Source of the DNA: Streptomyces sp. SID486 | GTDB taxonomy: Bacteria; Actinomycetota; Actinomycetes; Streptomycetales; Streptomycetaceae | Length of the DNA stretch: 42,993 nt | Assembly: GCF_009865385.1 (NCBI RefSeq) | Contig: NZ_WWJT01000376.1 | Location: 1-42,993, forward strand | Reading direction: 5' to 3' | Part shown: in pieces, positions 24,249-32,344 of the stretch | How the letters are laid out: every line of letters starts with the position of its first letter | How positions within the stretch are numbered: position 1 is the stretch's first letter | Translations under genes and position numbers: made by a program | The notes under the pieces: model-generated | Told to the model about the DNA's origin: nothing | Database searches by the model: none | The model's input: only the letters and a program-made list of their open reading frames with translations

Positions 24249-25930
24249 TCGACGTACGGGAGCTGACCGTGCGGGACGCGGCGGGCCGGGCGGTGCTGGA
24301 CGCCGTCTCCCTCGCTGTCGCCGCGGGCGAACGGGTCGCCGTCGTCGGCGAGTCCGGGTCCGGCAAGACCACGCTCGCCCACGCGCTGCTGGGCGCGGTG
24401 CACCGGGGACTGCACGCGGCCGGCGGGGTGGTGCGGCTCGCCGGTCACGACATGTTCGCGCTCGACAGGTCCGCCGCCCGGGCGGTGCGCCGCAAGACGG
24501 TCTCCTATCTGCCGCAGGATCCACCCGCGCATCTGACCCCGCACCTGCGCGTGGGCGCGCAGATCGCCGAGACCGCCGTGGCGGGCGCCGAGGGCGACGA
24601 GGTCGGGCATCTCCTCGAACGGGTCGGGCTGCCCGCCGACCGGGCCTTCCGGCGGCGCTTCCCGCACCAGCTCTCCGGCGGTCAGCAGCAACGGCTCGCG
24701 CTGGCCCGGGCGCTGGCACCGCGGCCCGCGGTCCTGATCCTCGACGAGCCGACCACCGGTCTCGACGTCCTCGTCCAGCGCAGGATCCTCGACCAGATCG
24801 ACGGGCTCGTCGTCGACCACGGTCTGACGCTGCTGCTGATCACGCACGATCTGACGGCCGCCGCACACCTCGCGGACCGGCTGGCGGTGATGCGGGACGG
24901 CCGCATCGTGGAGGACACGGCCCTGTCCCGCGCCTTCGAGGACCCGGAGTCGGCGTACACGGCCGAACTGCTGCGCGCGGCCCCGACGATCGACCGGGCC
25001 CTCGCGGCCACGAAGTCCGCCGTGCGGCAGAACCCGGCCGGCGGGGAGGGGCCACCGGGCACGCCGGCGCCCGCCGCCGCCGAGCCGGTCCACGAGGCCG
25101 GGCCCGGGAGGACGGGGGCCGCCCTGCTGAGCGTGCGGGACCTGCGCGCCGGGCACGGCGGACAGCCGGTGATCGCCGACGGGATCTCCTTCGACGTGGC
25201 CGCGGGCGAGTGCCTGGCACTGCTGGGGCTGTCGGGTGCCGGGAAGACGACCCTCGCCCGCTGTGTGACCGGCCGTCACCGGCCGCACGCGGGCACCGTG
25301 TCACTGGCGGGGGAGACCCTGCCGGCACTGCTGAAGGACCGCAGCCGCGAACAGCTGCGCAGGATCCAGCTCATCGCCCAGGACGCGTCCCTCTCCCTCA
25401 ATCCGCGCCGCACGGTACAGGCCGCGATCGCCCGCCCGCTGCGGCGGCTGCAGGGCATGGACCGGGCGGCCGTCGCGCATGAGGTCCCCCGGCTGCTGTC
25501 GCTGGTCGGGCTCGACGACTCCGTCGCCGCCCGCTACCCGCGCCAGCTCTCCGGCGGCCAGCGCCAGCGGGTGACCATCGCCCGGGCCCTTGCGGCCCGC
25601 CCGGACGTCCTGCTGTGCGACGAGGTCACCGCCAGCCTGGACACCCGGGTGCAGGCCGCGGTGCTCGACCTGCTGGACGATCTGCGGGCCCGTCTCGGCC
25701 TCGCCCTCGTGTTCATCACCCACGACCTCGGCGTCCTCGCCAGGATCGCCGACCGGGTCCTCGTGCTCGCGGACGGGCGGGTGTGCGAACAGGGGCCGGT
25801 CGCACGGATCCTGACGGAATCCCGGCACGAGTGGACCCGGGCGCTGGTGGAAGCCGCGCCCACCCTGACACCCCGCCGGGGGGCCGTGCCGCCGGCCGTG
25901 TCCTCGGCGCCGTCGCCGACGAACCCCTGA
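24245..25930 (+). CDS. ABC transporter, two fused ATPase domains (DppD-DppF type)
   Basis: Cytoplasmic ATPase of 561 residues powering the importer. First domain (about 1-250): Walker A GESGSGKTTLAHALLG, signature LSGGQQQRLALARAL, Walker B LILDEPTTGLD. Second domain (about 295-540): Walker A GLSGAGKTTLARC, signature LSGGQRQRVTIARAL, Walker B LLCDEVTASLD. An Ala/Pro-rich linker (about 260-295) joins them. The two ATPases of the usual Dpp system are thus one protein. GTG start at 24245 overlaps the permease stop. Last gene of the operon, before a strong shared hairpin. Confidence 0.94.
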   Translation: MIDVRELTVRDAAGRAVLDAVSLAVAAGERVAVVGESGSGKTTLAHALLGAVHRGLHAAGGVVRLAGHDMFALDRSAARAVRRKTVSYLPQDPPAHLTPHLRVGAQIAETAVAGAEGDEVGHLLERVGLPADRAFRRRFPHQLSGGQQQRLALARALAPRPAVLILDEPTTGLDVLVQRRILDQIDGLVVDHGLTLLLITHDLTAAAHLADRLAVMRDGRIVEDTALSRAFEDPESAYTAELLRAAPTIDRALAATKSAVRQNPAGGEGPPGTPAPAAAEPVHEAGPGRTGAALLSVRDLRAGHGGQPVIADGISFDVAAGECLALLGLSGAGKTTLARCVTGRHRPHAGTVSLAGETLPALLKDRSREQLRRIQLIAQDASLSLNPRRTVQAAIARPLRRLQGMDRAAVAHEVPRLLSLVGLDDSVAARYPRQLSGGQRQRVTIARALAARPDVLLCDEVTASLDTRVQAAVLDLLDDLRARLGLALVFITHDLGVLARIADRVLVLADGRVCEQGPVARILTESRHEWTRALVEAAPTLTPRRGAVPPAVSSAPSPTNP

Positions 25931-25937
25931 CACCGCG

Positions 25938-25988
25938 CCACGCGGACGGCGAGGGACTCCGCAGCGGAGTCCCTCGCCGTCCGCGTGG
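25938..25988. terminator. Long bidirectional hairpin between importer and exporter genes
   Basis: Perfect 24-bp arms (25938-25961 and 25965-25988) around a 3-base centre. It lies in the 68-bp gap between the convergent ABC ATPase and MFS genes and would terminate both transcripts. Confidence 0.88.
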
Positions 25989-25998
25989 TCCGGCCGGC

Positions 25999-27492
25999 TC
26001 AGGCCGTCACCGGTGCCTCGCCCTCGTCGGCGGCCGGCATCATGCCGGCCGGCGGCGGGGAAAGCCGCGGCAGGGCCAGCATCAGCAGGAACGCGATGCC
26101 GAGGCCACCGACCACCCACCACAGGGAGTTGACGAACGCGTCGGTGAACGCCGCCGCCGGCGCCGTGCCGGGACCGGCACCTTCCAGGACGTCGAAGAAG
26201 GTGACCGAGGACAGCCCGAGGCCCAGCGCGATGCCCAGCTGGTTGGTCGTGTTGATCAGCCCGGAGGCCGAGCCGGCGTGCTGGAACGGCACCTGGGAGA
26301 GCACCGCACCGGTCAGCGGCGTGATCATGAGCCCGGTGCCGGCGCCCATCACCGCGAGCGGCAGCACCATGGCCCACGGGCCCATGCCCGCGCCGTAGTG
26401 CCGTGCCTCCAGTGCGTACAGCGCGGCTCCCCCGGCCATGATCAGGGCCCCGGCCTGCAGCACCTTACGGCCGTACGGTGCCAGCTTCTGCATGGCGACC
26501 GCCGCGGCGACCGAGGTCGCGATCGCGTTGGGCGTACCGGTCAGACCCGTCTTCAGCGGGCTGTAGCCCAGCCCGAGCTGGAGGTGGAGCGTCCACACCA
26601 TGAGGAAGACGCCGCAGACCATGCTGACGGCCAGCTGGATGCCGATACCGGCGGCGAAGCTGCGCACCCGGAACAGTGACAGCTCCACCAGCGGGGAGCC
26701 GTCACGGCGGCTCTTGGCACGCTCGTACAGCACGAACCCCGCGAAGACCGCCAGGCTGGCGGCCATCAACACGAAAGTCCAGGCGGGCCAGCCCAGTTCG
26801 TGGCCGCGCGTGAGCGGCACGAGCAGCATCAGCAGCGCGGCGCTGGCCAGTACGATGCCCACCGGATCCAGGCGCAGGGCCTGCGGGGCCTTCGACTCGC
26901 CGATCAGCCGCATGCCGAAGAGCAGCCCGGCCAGGCCGATCGGCAGGTTCAGCAGGAAGACCGCACGCCAGCTCAGCCCGAACACGTCGCCCTCGGTCAG
27001 CACCGCCCCCACCAGCGGTCCGAGCACGGCGCCCAGTCCGATCACCGAGCCGAACAGGCCGAACACCTTGCCCCGCTCCTCCATGGGGAAGGTGACATGG
27101 ATGGTGGACAGCACCTGGGGCACCATCAGCGCCGCGCAGGCCCCCTGCAGCACCCGTGCCGCGATCAGGAGCCCGGGGTCACCGGCCAGGCCGCACAGCG
27201 TGGAGGCGAGGGTGAAGCCGCCGATGCCGATGAGGAAGACGCGCTTGCGGCCGTAGATGTCACCGAGCCGGCCGCCGGTGATCAGGCCCACGGCGAACGT
27301 GAGGGCGTAGCCGGCGCTGACCCACTGCAGCGCGCTGTAGGAGGCGTCGATGTCCTTGCGGATGGTCGGCATCGTGATGTTGACGATCGTGACGTCGATG
27401 ACGTCGATGAGACTGGCGGTCAGCAGGACGGCCAGCGCACGCCACCGGCGGGGATCGGCGCCCCCGGCGGCGACCGGGGTCGGTGAAGTCAT
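25999..27492 (-). CDS. MFS drug exporter, DHA2 (14-TM) family
   Basis: Membrane exporter of 497 residues with about 14 hydrophobic segments, of the EmrB/QacA type that pumps drugs out with protons. Features are LIDVIDVTIVNITMPTIRKD at the start, ALTFAVGLITGGRLGDIYGR with the loop motif RLGDIYGRKRVF, and VLGPLVGAVLTEG in helix 5. Its position in the cluster fits export of the product and self-protection. ATG at 27492 follows GAGGAG. It is the last gene of the operon that starts at 29592 and is 67 bp after the ligase gene. Confidence 0.92.
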   Translation of the reverse strand: MTSPTPVAAGGADPRRWRALAVLLTASLIDVIDVTIVNITMPTIRKDIDASYSALQWVSAGYALTFAVGLITGGRLGDIYGRKRVFLIGIGGFTLASTLCGLAGDPGLLIAARVLQGACAALMVPQVLSTIHVTFPMEERGKVFGLFGSVIGLGAVLGPLVGAVLTEGDVFGLSWRAVFLLNLPIGLAGLLFGMRLIGESKAPQALRLDPVGIVLASAALLMLLVPLTRGHELGWPAWTFVLMAASLAVFAGFVLYERAKSRRDGSPLVELSLFRVRSFAAGIGIQLAVSMVCGVFLMVWTLHLQLGLGYSPLKTGLTGTPNAIATSVAAAVAMQKLAPYGRKVLQAGALIMAGGAALYALEARHYGAGMGPWAMVLPLAVMGAGTGLMITPLTGAVLSQVPFQHAGSASGLINTTNQLGIALGLGLSSVTFFDVLEGAGPGTAPAAAFTDAFVNSLWWVVGGLGIAFLLMLALPRLSPPPAGMMPAADEGEAPVTA

Positions 27493-27559
27493 GGGGGTTC
27501 TCCTCAGGGCGGATGGGAACAGGGGGCTCCCGGGCGAGAGCCCCCGTGTGGGTGGCGGG

Positions 27560-29038
27560 TCAGCCGAAGCGCTCGCGCAGCTCGCGTTTGAGGACCTTGT
27601 TCTGCGCGTTGCGCGGCAGCGCGTCCAGGGTGACCACGCGCACCGGGCGCCGGCCGGGGTCGAGCCGTGCGGCCAGGTGCTCTTCGAGACCGGTGCCGTC
27701 CTGCGCGGGGTCGAGCACCACCGCGGCCGCCACCTGCTGGACGGCCGCCCCCGCCGGGATGCCGAAGGCGGCGGCCTCGCGCACCGCCGGGTGCTCGTAC
27801 AGGGCCGCCTCCACGGCCGGCGTGGACACGGGTCCGCCGGCGGTGGGCACGGCGTCGGCGCGGCGGTCGAAGAAGTGCACCCGCCCTTCGTCGTCGAGGT
27901 GCCCCAGGTCCCCCGTGCGGTACCAGCCGTCGGCCGTGATCCGCTCGTTGACCTCGGGCAGTCCCAGGTAGAGCCGCTTCGGGGCGGGGTGGCGCAGCCA
28001 TATCTCACCGACCCGGCCCGTCGGCAGGTCGGCGCCCTCCTCGTCGACCACGCGCAGCTCGGTGATCGGCGTCGGCCGGCCGACCGACATCGGGTGCTCG
28101 GGGTCGAAGACGTTGACGCACAGCGCGGGGCTCGCCTCCGACTGCGAGCAGGCACTGGTGATGCGGGCGCCGGGCACCATCTCCAGCAGCTGCCGGGCCC
28201 GGGCGGGCGGCAGCGGCGCCGAGCCGCAGGCGAACATCCCGACGGACGACAGGTCGTACGTCTCGTGCAGCCGGGCCAGCACCATCTGGTTGGCGATCCA
28301 GGGGGTGATCGCGACCATGCCGGCCCGGTACTTCTCGATGAGCTGTCCGCCGCGATCGATGTCGTCCGGCGGGGCGAACACCGTGACGACCTTGGAGATG
28401 GTGGCGATGTTCAGCGCGCTCGCACTGCTGCCGGTGGCGAGCTGCAGGGTGGTCACCAGGTACGAGGCCGAGCCGAAGGCGTCCATCGCGTCGGGCCTGC
28501 GCCCGAAGACGGCGTTGCCGTGCGGGATGGTGTAGGCCTTGGCCGGCCCGGTGGTGCCGGAGGTGAACACCACGTCCGCGAGGTCCTCCGGGGCGATCGC
28601 CACCGGGGGAGGGGTGCGGTCGGCGCCGTCGAGCGCGTCCGCGCTCAGTGCCGGGCCGGCCCAGCCCGCGGGCACGGTCCGGTCCGGCGCGTGGACCAGC
28701 CGGGACACCGCCGCCACCGAGATCCGCCGGTCCAGCTCCGCGGCCGGCTGGTCGGCGTTGAGGTGCACGGCGGTCGCGCCCGACTTCAGCACCGCGAAGT
28801 AGGCGACGGCGTACTCGATCCACTCCATACCGCCGAAGTACAGCCCGATCCGCTCGCCCCGTCCGGCGCCGCCGGCCAGCAGCCGGTGCGCGAGGGCGTT
28901 GGAGCGCTTCTCCCAGTCCTCGTAAGTGAGTTCGGTGGCTCCGTCGACGACGAAGGCCACGCCGTCCGGCTGCACCCGCGCCCGGTGGCGCAGCAGGTCG
29001 GGCACGGTGAGCGGCGCCGCCGCCGGTTCAGGACTCAA
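27560..29038 (-). CDS. AMP-dependent acyl-CoA/acyl-ACP synthetase
   Basis: ANL-superfamily ligase of 492 residues with a complete motif set: VVFTSGTTGPAKAYTIPHG (P-loop), ITSACSQSEASPALCVNV (A5 region), GWYRTGDLGHLDDEGRVHFF (A7) with a following DRR hinge, and a C-terminal PRNAQNKVLKRELR (A10, catalytic Lys). It would activate a free carboxylic acid for the pathway. The A5 region lacks the usual YGxTE, so the acid is not predictable. TTG at 29038 overlaps the DUF3224 gene by 11 bp and is taken as the start; GTG at 29005 is an alternative. This is the second, intact ligase of the cluster. Confidence 0.88.
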   Translation of the reverse strand: MSPEPAAAPLTVPDLLRHRARVQPDGVAFVVDGATELTYEDWEKRSNALAHRLLAGGAGRGERIGLYFGGMEWIEYAVAYFAVLKSGATAVHLNADQPAAELDRRISVAAVSRLVHAPDRTVPAGWAGPALSADALDGADRTPPPVAIAPEDLADVVFTSGTTGPAKAYTIPHGNAVFGRRPDAMDAFGSASYLVTTLQLATGSSASALNIATISKVVTVFAPPDDIDRGGQLIEKYRAGMVAITPWIANQMVLARLHETYDLSSVGMFACGSAPLPPARARQLLEMVPGARITSACSQSEASPALCVNVFDPEHPMSVGRPTPITELRVVDEEGADLPTGRVGEIWLRHPAPKRLYLGLPEVNERITADGWYRTGDLGHLDDEGRVHFFDRRADAVPTAGGPVSTPAVEAALYEHPAVREAAAFGIPAGAAVQQVAAAVVLDPAQDGTGLEEHLAARLDPGRRPVRVVTLDALPRNAQNKVLKRELRERFG

Positions 29039-29414
29039 GGTCGTAGTCCACGACGAAGTCGTGCCCCGGCAGGATCTCCGCGGTGCCGGAGATCCCCTTG
29101 AAGTCGCCGGTGCCCGAACCCGGCACGATGTCCAGTGACTTGCGGTGGTCGTCCCCGTGGGCCATCGAACGGTGCGCCAGCATGAAGCTCCCCTTCATGC
29201 CGTGGAACTCCAGGTCGAGTTTCTCGATCGCGACGTAGACGGCCGGACCGCCCTCGACCCCGCACATGATGGCCTCCAGCACACTGGTGCCGGTCATCTC
29301 GCCGGTGAAGGTCTTGGCGCCGTTCCTGCGCTGGGCCTGCGCCTCGTCCCACCGGAGGACGTCGCCGCCCTCCCAGGTGTCGAAGGTGAAGGCCCCGGTG
29401 ACGCGATTACTCAT
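29028..29414 (-). CDS. DUF3224-type (allene oxide cyclase-like barrel) protein 1
   Basis: Small soluble protein of 128 residues. FTFDTWEGGDVLRWDEAQAQ at the start, FTGEMTGTSVLEAIM in the middle, GSFMLAHRSMAHGDDHRKSL and the C-terminal VPGSGTGDFKGISGTAEI match the DUF3224 family pattern, which is predicted to form a lipocalin/allene-oxide-cyclase-like beta-barrel. Small barrels of related fold act as cyclases in some polyketide pathways, so a cyclisation role is possible but unproven. A paralogue lies at 38184. ATG at 29414 overlaps the small gene upstream (ATGAGTAA), and its end overlaps the ligase start. Confidence 0.8.
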   Translation of the reverse strand: MSNRVTGAFTFDTWEGGDVLRWDEAQAQRRNGAKTFTGEMTGTSVLEAIMCGVEGGPAVYVAIEKLDLEFHGMKGSFMLAHRSMAHGDDHRKSLDIVPGSGTGDFKGISGTAEILPGHDFVVDYDLES

Positions 29415-29592
29415 GGTCCGCCTCTTCGGTGTCGGTTGCCGTGTCTGGGGTCGTGTCCTGGATGCGGGAGGCGGTGGGCATCGCGACCGTCGGCCAGCAG
29501 GCCAGGACCGCGGCCACCATCTCGGGCCCCGTGAGGAAGTCGGTCAGGGAGCGCAGCAGGGGGACGGGCCCCTTCCGGGGGATGTCGTCCAC
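29407..29592 (-). CDS. Small hypothetical protein (61 aa), first gene of an operator-controlled operon
   Basis: Unrecognised 61-residue protein. GTG at 29592 follows an excellent GAGAGGAGA ribosome site about 6 bp upstream, and the stop TAA overlaps the DUF3224 start by eight bases, which strongly suggests translation. The N-terminal half (DDIPRKGPVPLLRSLTDFL, then GPEMVAAVLACWPTVAMP) is amphipathic/hydrophobic with one Cys and one Trp; the last 15 residues are acidic and Asp/Glu/Thr-rich. No domain is recognised. It heads the operon small gene-DUF3224-ligase-exporter, 66 bp after operator C. Confidence 0.7.
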   Translation of the reverse strand: MDDIPRKGPVPLLRSLTDFLTGPEMVAAVLACWPTVAMPTASRIQDTTPDTATDTEEADHE

Positions 29593-29658
29593 GGCGTCTC
29601 CTCTCGTGGCGTGCCGCACGGGGCAGCAGTCATGCTCCGGGTGCGGCGGTGCGGACGT

Positions 29659-29676
29659 CTGGTCACTTTTGAGCGT
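29659..29676. promoter_or_regulatory. Cluster operator C (CTGGTC-N6-GAGCGT)
   Basis: CTGGTC-ACTTTT-GAGCGT, the weakest of the five copies (three mismatches), overlapping the 3' end of the hydrolase gene. Its 66-bp distance to the small gene's start matches the spacing of the other copies, which is the main support. Confidence 0.5.
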
Positions 29677-30517
29677 CCGCACGCGGCCGCGCGGACCCGG
29701 CCAGCAGCGCGTCGGCGGCCTCGGCCACCTCGGCGGTGCGCAGCAGGTCGCCGTGCGGTACGTCGAAGAAGCGGGTGGTGCCGAACATGGCCGGGCGTTC
29801 GCCTTCCGGGATGATGTGCAGGCCGATGCCGGGGGTGGCGGAGTTGAGCACGTCGGCGGCGCGCCAGGCGGGGCGCGGATCGAGGTCGACGGCGCCGGCC
29901 AGCCAGTGCAGATAGCCGTTGACGAGGTCCGCGCCGTCGTCGGCGGCCCGCTCGCTCCAGCCCGCGCGCACGATGGCGGGCCGCAGCTCCTCATGGAACA
30001 ACGCACCGAGCCGGTCCGCGAGTTCGAGCGCACCGGGGGCGGCGGAAGCCTCGGCTACCCGGCGCCGCCCGGCGGCCAGCTGCTCCTCGGTGAACGCCTT
30101 GGCGAGGCGGCGGTAGAACCCCTCCACGTGTTCGGTCAGCATGCGGCGCTCGGCGAACCCGGGATCGAACAGCACCAGCCGGGGTCTGTCCTGCCACTGT
30201 GCGATCCGGTCGGCCATGATGCCCGCGTAGATGCCGCCGCCGCAGAAACCCAGCAGGGCGCGGACCTTCAGGCCGCTGCCCCGGATGCCGTCGAGCCAGC
30301 GCTCGGCCTGGTCGGCACCGGTCATGCCGGCTTCCTGGCCCCAGGGGACCGGGGCGGTCTCCCAGACGGTGTGGGTGGTGTCGAGCAGCTTGACCAGATC
30401 GTGGAAGGTCGCGGCCTGCCTGCCGGTCGCGGCGAAGTCGGCGACGACGACGAGTTCGCCGCCGTCCTCACCGCCGTCTTCGCCGCGAAGGACGTTGAAC
30501 GCCTCGGGCTTCGTCAT
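29663..30517 (-). CDS. Alpha/beta hydrolase (thioesterase-like) with a Cys nucleophile
   Basis: Soluble protein of 284 residues with an alpha/beta-hydrolase layout. The nucleophile elbow reads ALLGFCGGGIYAG, placing Cys92 where most thioesterases have Ser (GxSxG). VLFDPG near residue 117 follows the next strand, and His255 (DVPHGDLL) is at the expected C-terminal position; the acid is not obvious. It may release, cyclise or edit polyketide intermediates. ATG at 30517 is chosen over an upstream in-frame start because the extra 16 residues look non-coding. It lies 52 bp after the RidA-like gene on the same strand. Calling it a thioesterase is an inference from fold and context. Confidence 0.7.
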   Translation of the reverse strand: MTKPEAFNVLRGEDGGEDGGELVVVADFAATGRQAATFHDLVKLLDTTHTVWETAPVPWGQEAGMTGADQAERWLDGIRGSGLKVRALLGFCGGGIYAGIMADRIAQWQDRPRLVLFDPGFAERRMLTEHVEGFYRRLAKAFTEEQLAAGRRRVAEASAAPGALELADRLGALFHEELRPAIVRAGWSERAADDGADLVNGYLHWLAGAVDLDPRPAWRAADVLNSATPGIGLHIIPEGERPAMFGTTRFFDVPHGDLLRTAEVAEAADALLAGSARPRADAQK

Positions 30518-30569
30518 GTCGGATTCCTGCCGGGGTGAGAGGGCGGAGGGGGAGAGGGGCGGCACACGG

Positions 30570-30989
30570 TCAGCCCGCCGCGACGGCTTCGATCTCCAGC
30601 AGCCAGGAGTCGGCCCAGAGGCCGGCGAAGGTGTAGAGCATGGCGGGACGGTGATCGCCGAGGACCTCGCGCCGTATCCGTGAGCAGGACTCGCGGTGTT
30701 GCGGGCCGGCCAGGATCACCGTGACCTTCACCAGGTTGCGCACCGTCATGCCCGCGGCGGCGAGCACCGCGATCAGGTTGTCCCAGGCCAGTCGGCACTG
30801 CTCGTCGAAGGTGCCGGGCACGTGCCCGTCGGCGGCCTGCGGCGCCTGGCCGCTGACGAACAGCAGATCCGACCCGGCGGGCACCCGCACGGCCTGGGCG
30901 TAGCTGGCCATGCGCCCGGGGCCGTCCACGGGGTCGACGGCCCACGCCGGCGGGGCCGGCTCCCGGGCCGGGGGGTCAGCCGGCCGCAC
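30570..30989 (-). CDS. RidA/YjgF/UK114-family protein, catalytic Arg replaced
   Basis: Protein of about 139 residues with the family pattern: ASYAQAVRVPAGSDLLFVSG, then GTFDEQCRLAWDNLIAVLAA, MTVRNLVKVTVIL and the C-terminal LLEIEAVAAG. RidA proteins form trimers and hydrolyse reactive imines. The Arg in the RPAR-type motif that binds the substrate carboxylate is Met here (HRPAMLYTF), so canonical 2-iminoacid deaminase activity is not expected. GTG at 30989 is preferred because GGGGGAGG lies 6 bp upstream; ATG at 31013 is an alternative. It overlaps the end of the upstream methyltransferase gene. Confidence 0.83.
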   Translation of the reverse strand: MRPADPPAREPAPPAWAVDPVDGPGRMASYAQAVRVPAGSDLLFVSGQAPQAADGHVPGTFDEQCRLAWDNLIAVLAAAGMTVRNLVKVTVILAGPQHRESCSRIRREVLGDHRPAMLYTFAGLWADSWLLEIEAVAAG

Positions 30990-32214
30990 GGTCGTCCTCC
31001 CCCGCGTCGGCATCCGTCGTGCGCTGGCCGGGATGAGGTTCGCTGCACCACGCCGGGACGCCGCCCTCCTCGTTGCGGCCCTTCTCGACGACCGCGAGGT
31101 TGTGGTAGACGTGCACGCCGACCACCTGGGCGCCGGTGCCGTCCGGCTCGCCGTGGTTCTCGTGGTGGAGCCCGTCGAGCAGCTCCTTCAGCAGCCCGAC
31201 GGAGGTTCCCGGCCCCGCGGTCCGCCCGGTGACCCCGCCGTAGGACGGCGAGTACGCGGTCCACAGATCCTCGATCACATAGCGGCCGCCGGGCCTGAGA
31301 TGCGGCAGCAGGGTACGGAACGAGGTCAGGACGTGCGCGTTGACATGGCTTCCGTCGTCGATGATCACGTCGAACGGGCCGTGCCGCGCCGCGATCGCCG
31401 CCAGGAGGCCGGGGTCCGCCTGACTGCCGATCAGGGTCTTGACCCGGGGCTGGTCGGCCACCGTCTTGTCGAACAGGTCGAGCCCGTAGATCAGACCGCG
31501 GGTGAAGAAGCGGCGCCACATGCGCAGCGAGCCACCCCCGAACGTCGTCGTCGTGTAGCCGCCGACACCGATCTCCAGGACCCGTACCGGCTTGTCCCGC
31601 AGATCGGCGAAGTGGTGCTCGTAGTGCGGTGTGAACCAGTGCAGGCTGCCCCACTTGTCCGAGTAGTACCGGGTGGCGAGGGCACCGAGGTCGCCGGGGC
31701 GGTCGATGCCGGCGAGCACCGCGGCGACGGCCTGGCCGGCGGACCGGGTGACGTTCGGGACCGTCAGGTCGGGGCGCAGCCGCGCGGCCTTCTCGAACGC
31801 GGGCACCAGCCGCCGCCGTCCGGCCCTGCGGTCCCGGGCCGGACCGAACAGGTCGTCGACCAGGTCCAGCAGGTCGTACTCGACGACCATCGCGGCCCGG
31901 TCGTCGCTGCCGGGGTACAGGCGCACCGGCTTCCCGTGCACCGCCTCGACGACATGGCCGGCCCGCAGACCGCCGTGGGTGATGTCGAACCGCAGCAGCA
32001 GCGGCGAGTCGAACAGGTCCATGACCGGGATGTCGGCGCGGAAGGCCACCTCGTCGGCGAGCAGGGCGCAGACCCGCTCGGCCCCCAGGTCCTCCACCAC
32101 CTCCCGCACGGACTCGCACCGGCCGCCGGCGGCCAGGATCAGCTGCTCGACGGCGTCGTTGTCCAGCGGCGGCCGGTGCGGCGGTGCTTCGGCGGCGCGG
32201 GCGTCTGTCGTCAT
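30976..32214 (-). CDS. MycE/SpnI-like sugar O-methyltransferase
   Basis: SAM-dependent methyltransferase of 412 residues, close in size to mycinamicin MycE (about 400). An N-terminal helper domain (about 1-180) precedes a Rossmann domain with DKWGSLHWFTPHYEHHF, the SAM loop VLEIGVGGYTTTTFGGGSL, the metal-site segments FDVIIDDGSHVNAH and VIEDLWTAYSPSYGG, and a C-terminal YHNLAVVEK. MycE methylates the 2-OH of a macrolide-bound deoxysugar, and related enzymes methylate rhamnose in spinosyn and elloramycin. Methylation of the attached rhamnose, perhaps at O-2, is inferred. ATG at 32214 begins the MT-RidA-hydrolase operon, 33 bp from operator D. Confidence 0.9.
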   Translation of the reverse strand: MTTDARAAEAPPHRPPLDNDAVEQLILAAGGRCESVREVVEDLGAERVCALLADEVAFRADIPVMDLFDSPLLLRFDITHGGLRAGHVVEAVHGKPVRLYPGSDDRAAMVVEYDLLDLVDDLFGPARDRRAGRRRLVPAFEKAARLRPDLTVPNVTRSAGQAVAAVLAGIDRPGDLGALATRYYSDKWGSLHWFTPHYEHHFADLRDKPVRVLEIGVGGYTTTTFGGGSLRMWRRFFTRGLIYGLDLFDKTVADQPRVKTLIGSQADPGLLAAIAARHGPFDVIIDDGSHVNAHVLTSFRTLLPHLRPGGRYVIEDLWTAYSPSYGGVTGRTAGPGTSVGLLKELLDGLHHENHGEPDGTGAQVVGVHVYHNLAVVEKGRNEEGGVPAWCSEPHPGQRTTDADAGEDDRAAG

Positions 32215-32247
32215 GACGCGAGCATGGGCGGGCGCTCCGGGCCCGCG

Positions 32248-32265
32248 CTGCTCCGAATTGAGCAG
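32248..32265. promoter_or_regulatory. Cluster operator D (perfect CTGCTC-N6-GAGCAG)
   Basis: CTGCTC-CGAATT-GAGCAG, perfect arms and an AT-rich centre in GC-rich DNA. It lies in the 130-bp divergent gap, 33 bp from the MycE-like gene and 79 bp from the SnoaL-like gene. Confidence 0.82.
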
Positions 32266-32344
32266 ACGGCACCGGCCGGGGATCCGACAGTGGTCCTGCC
32301 GCGGCGGGCGCGCCGGGCAGACCACCGTCGCTCAGGAGGCACAC

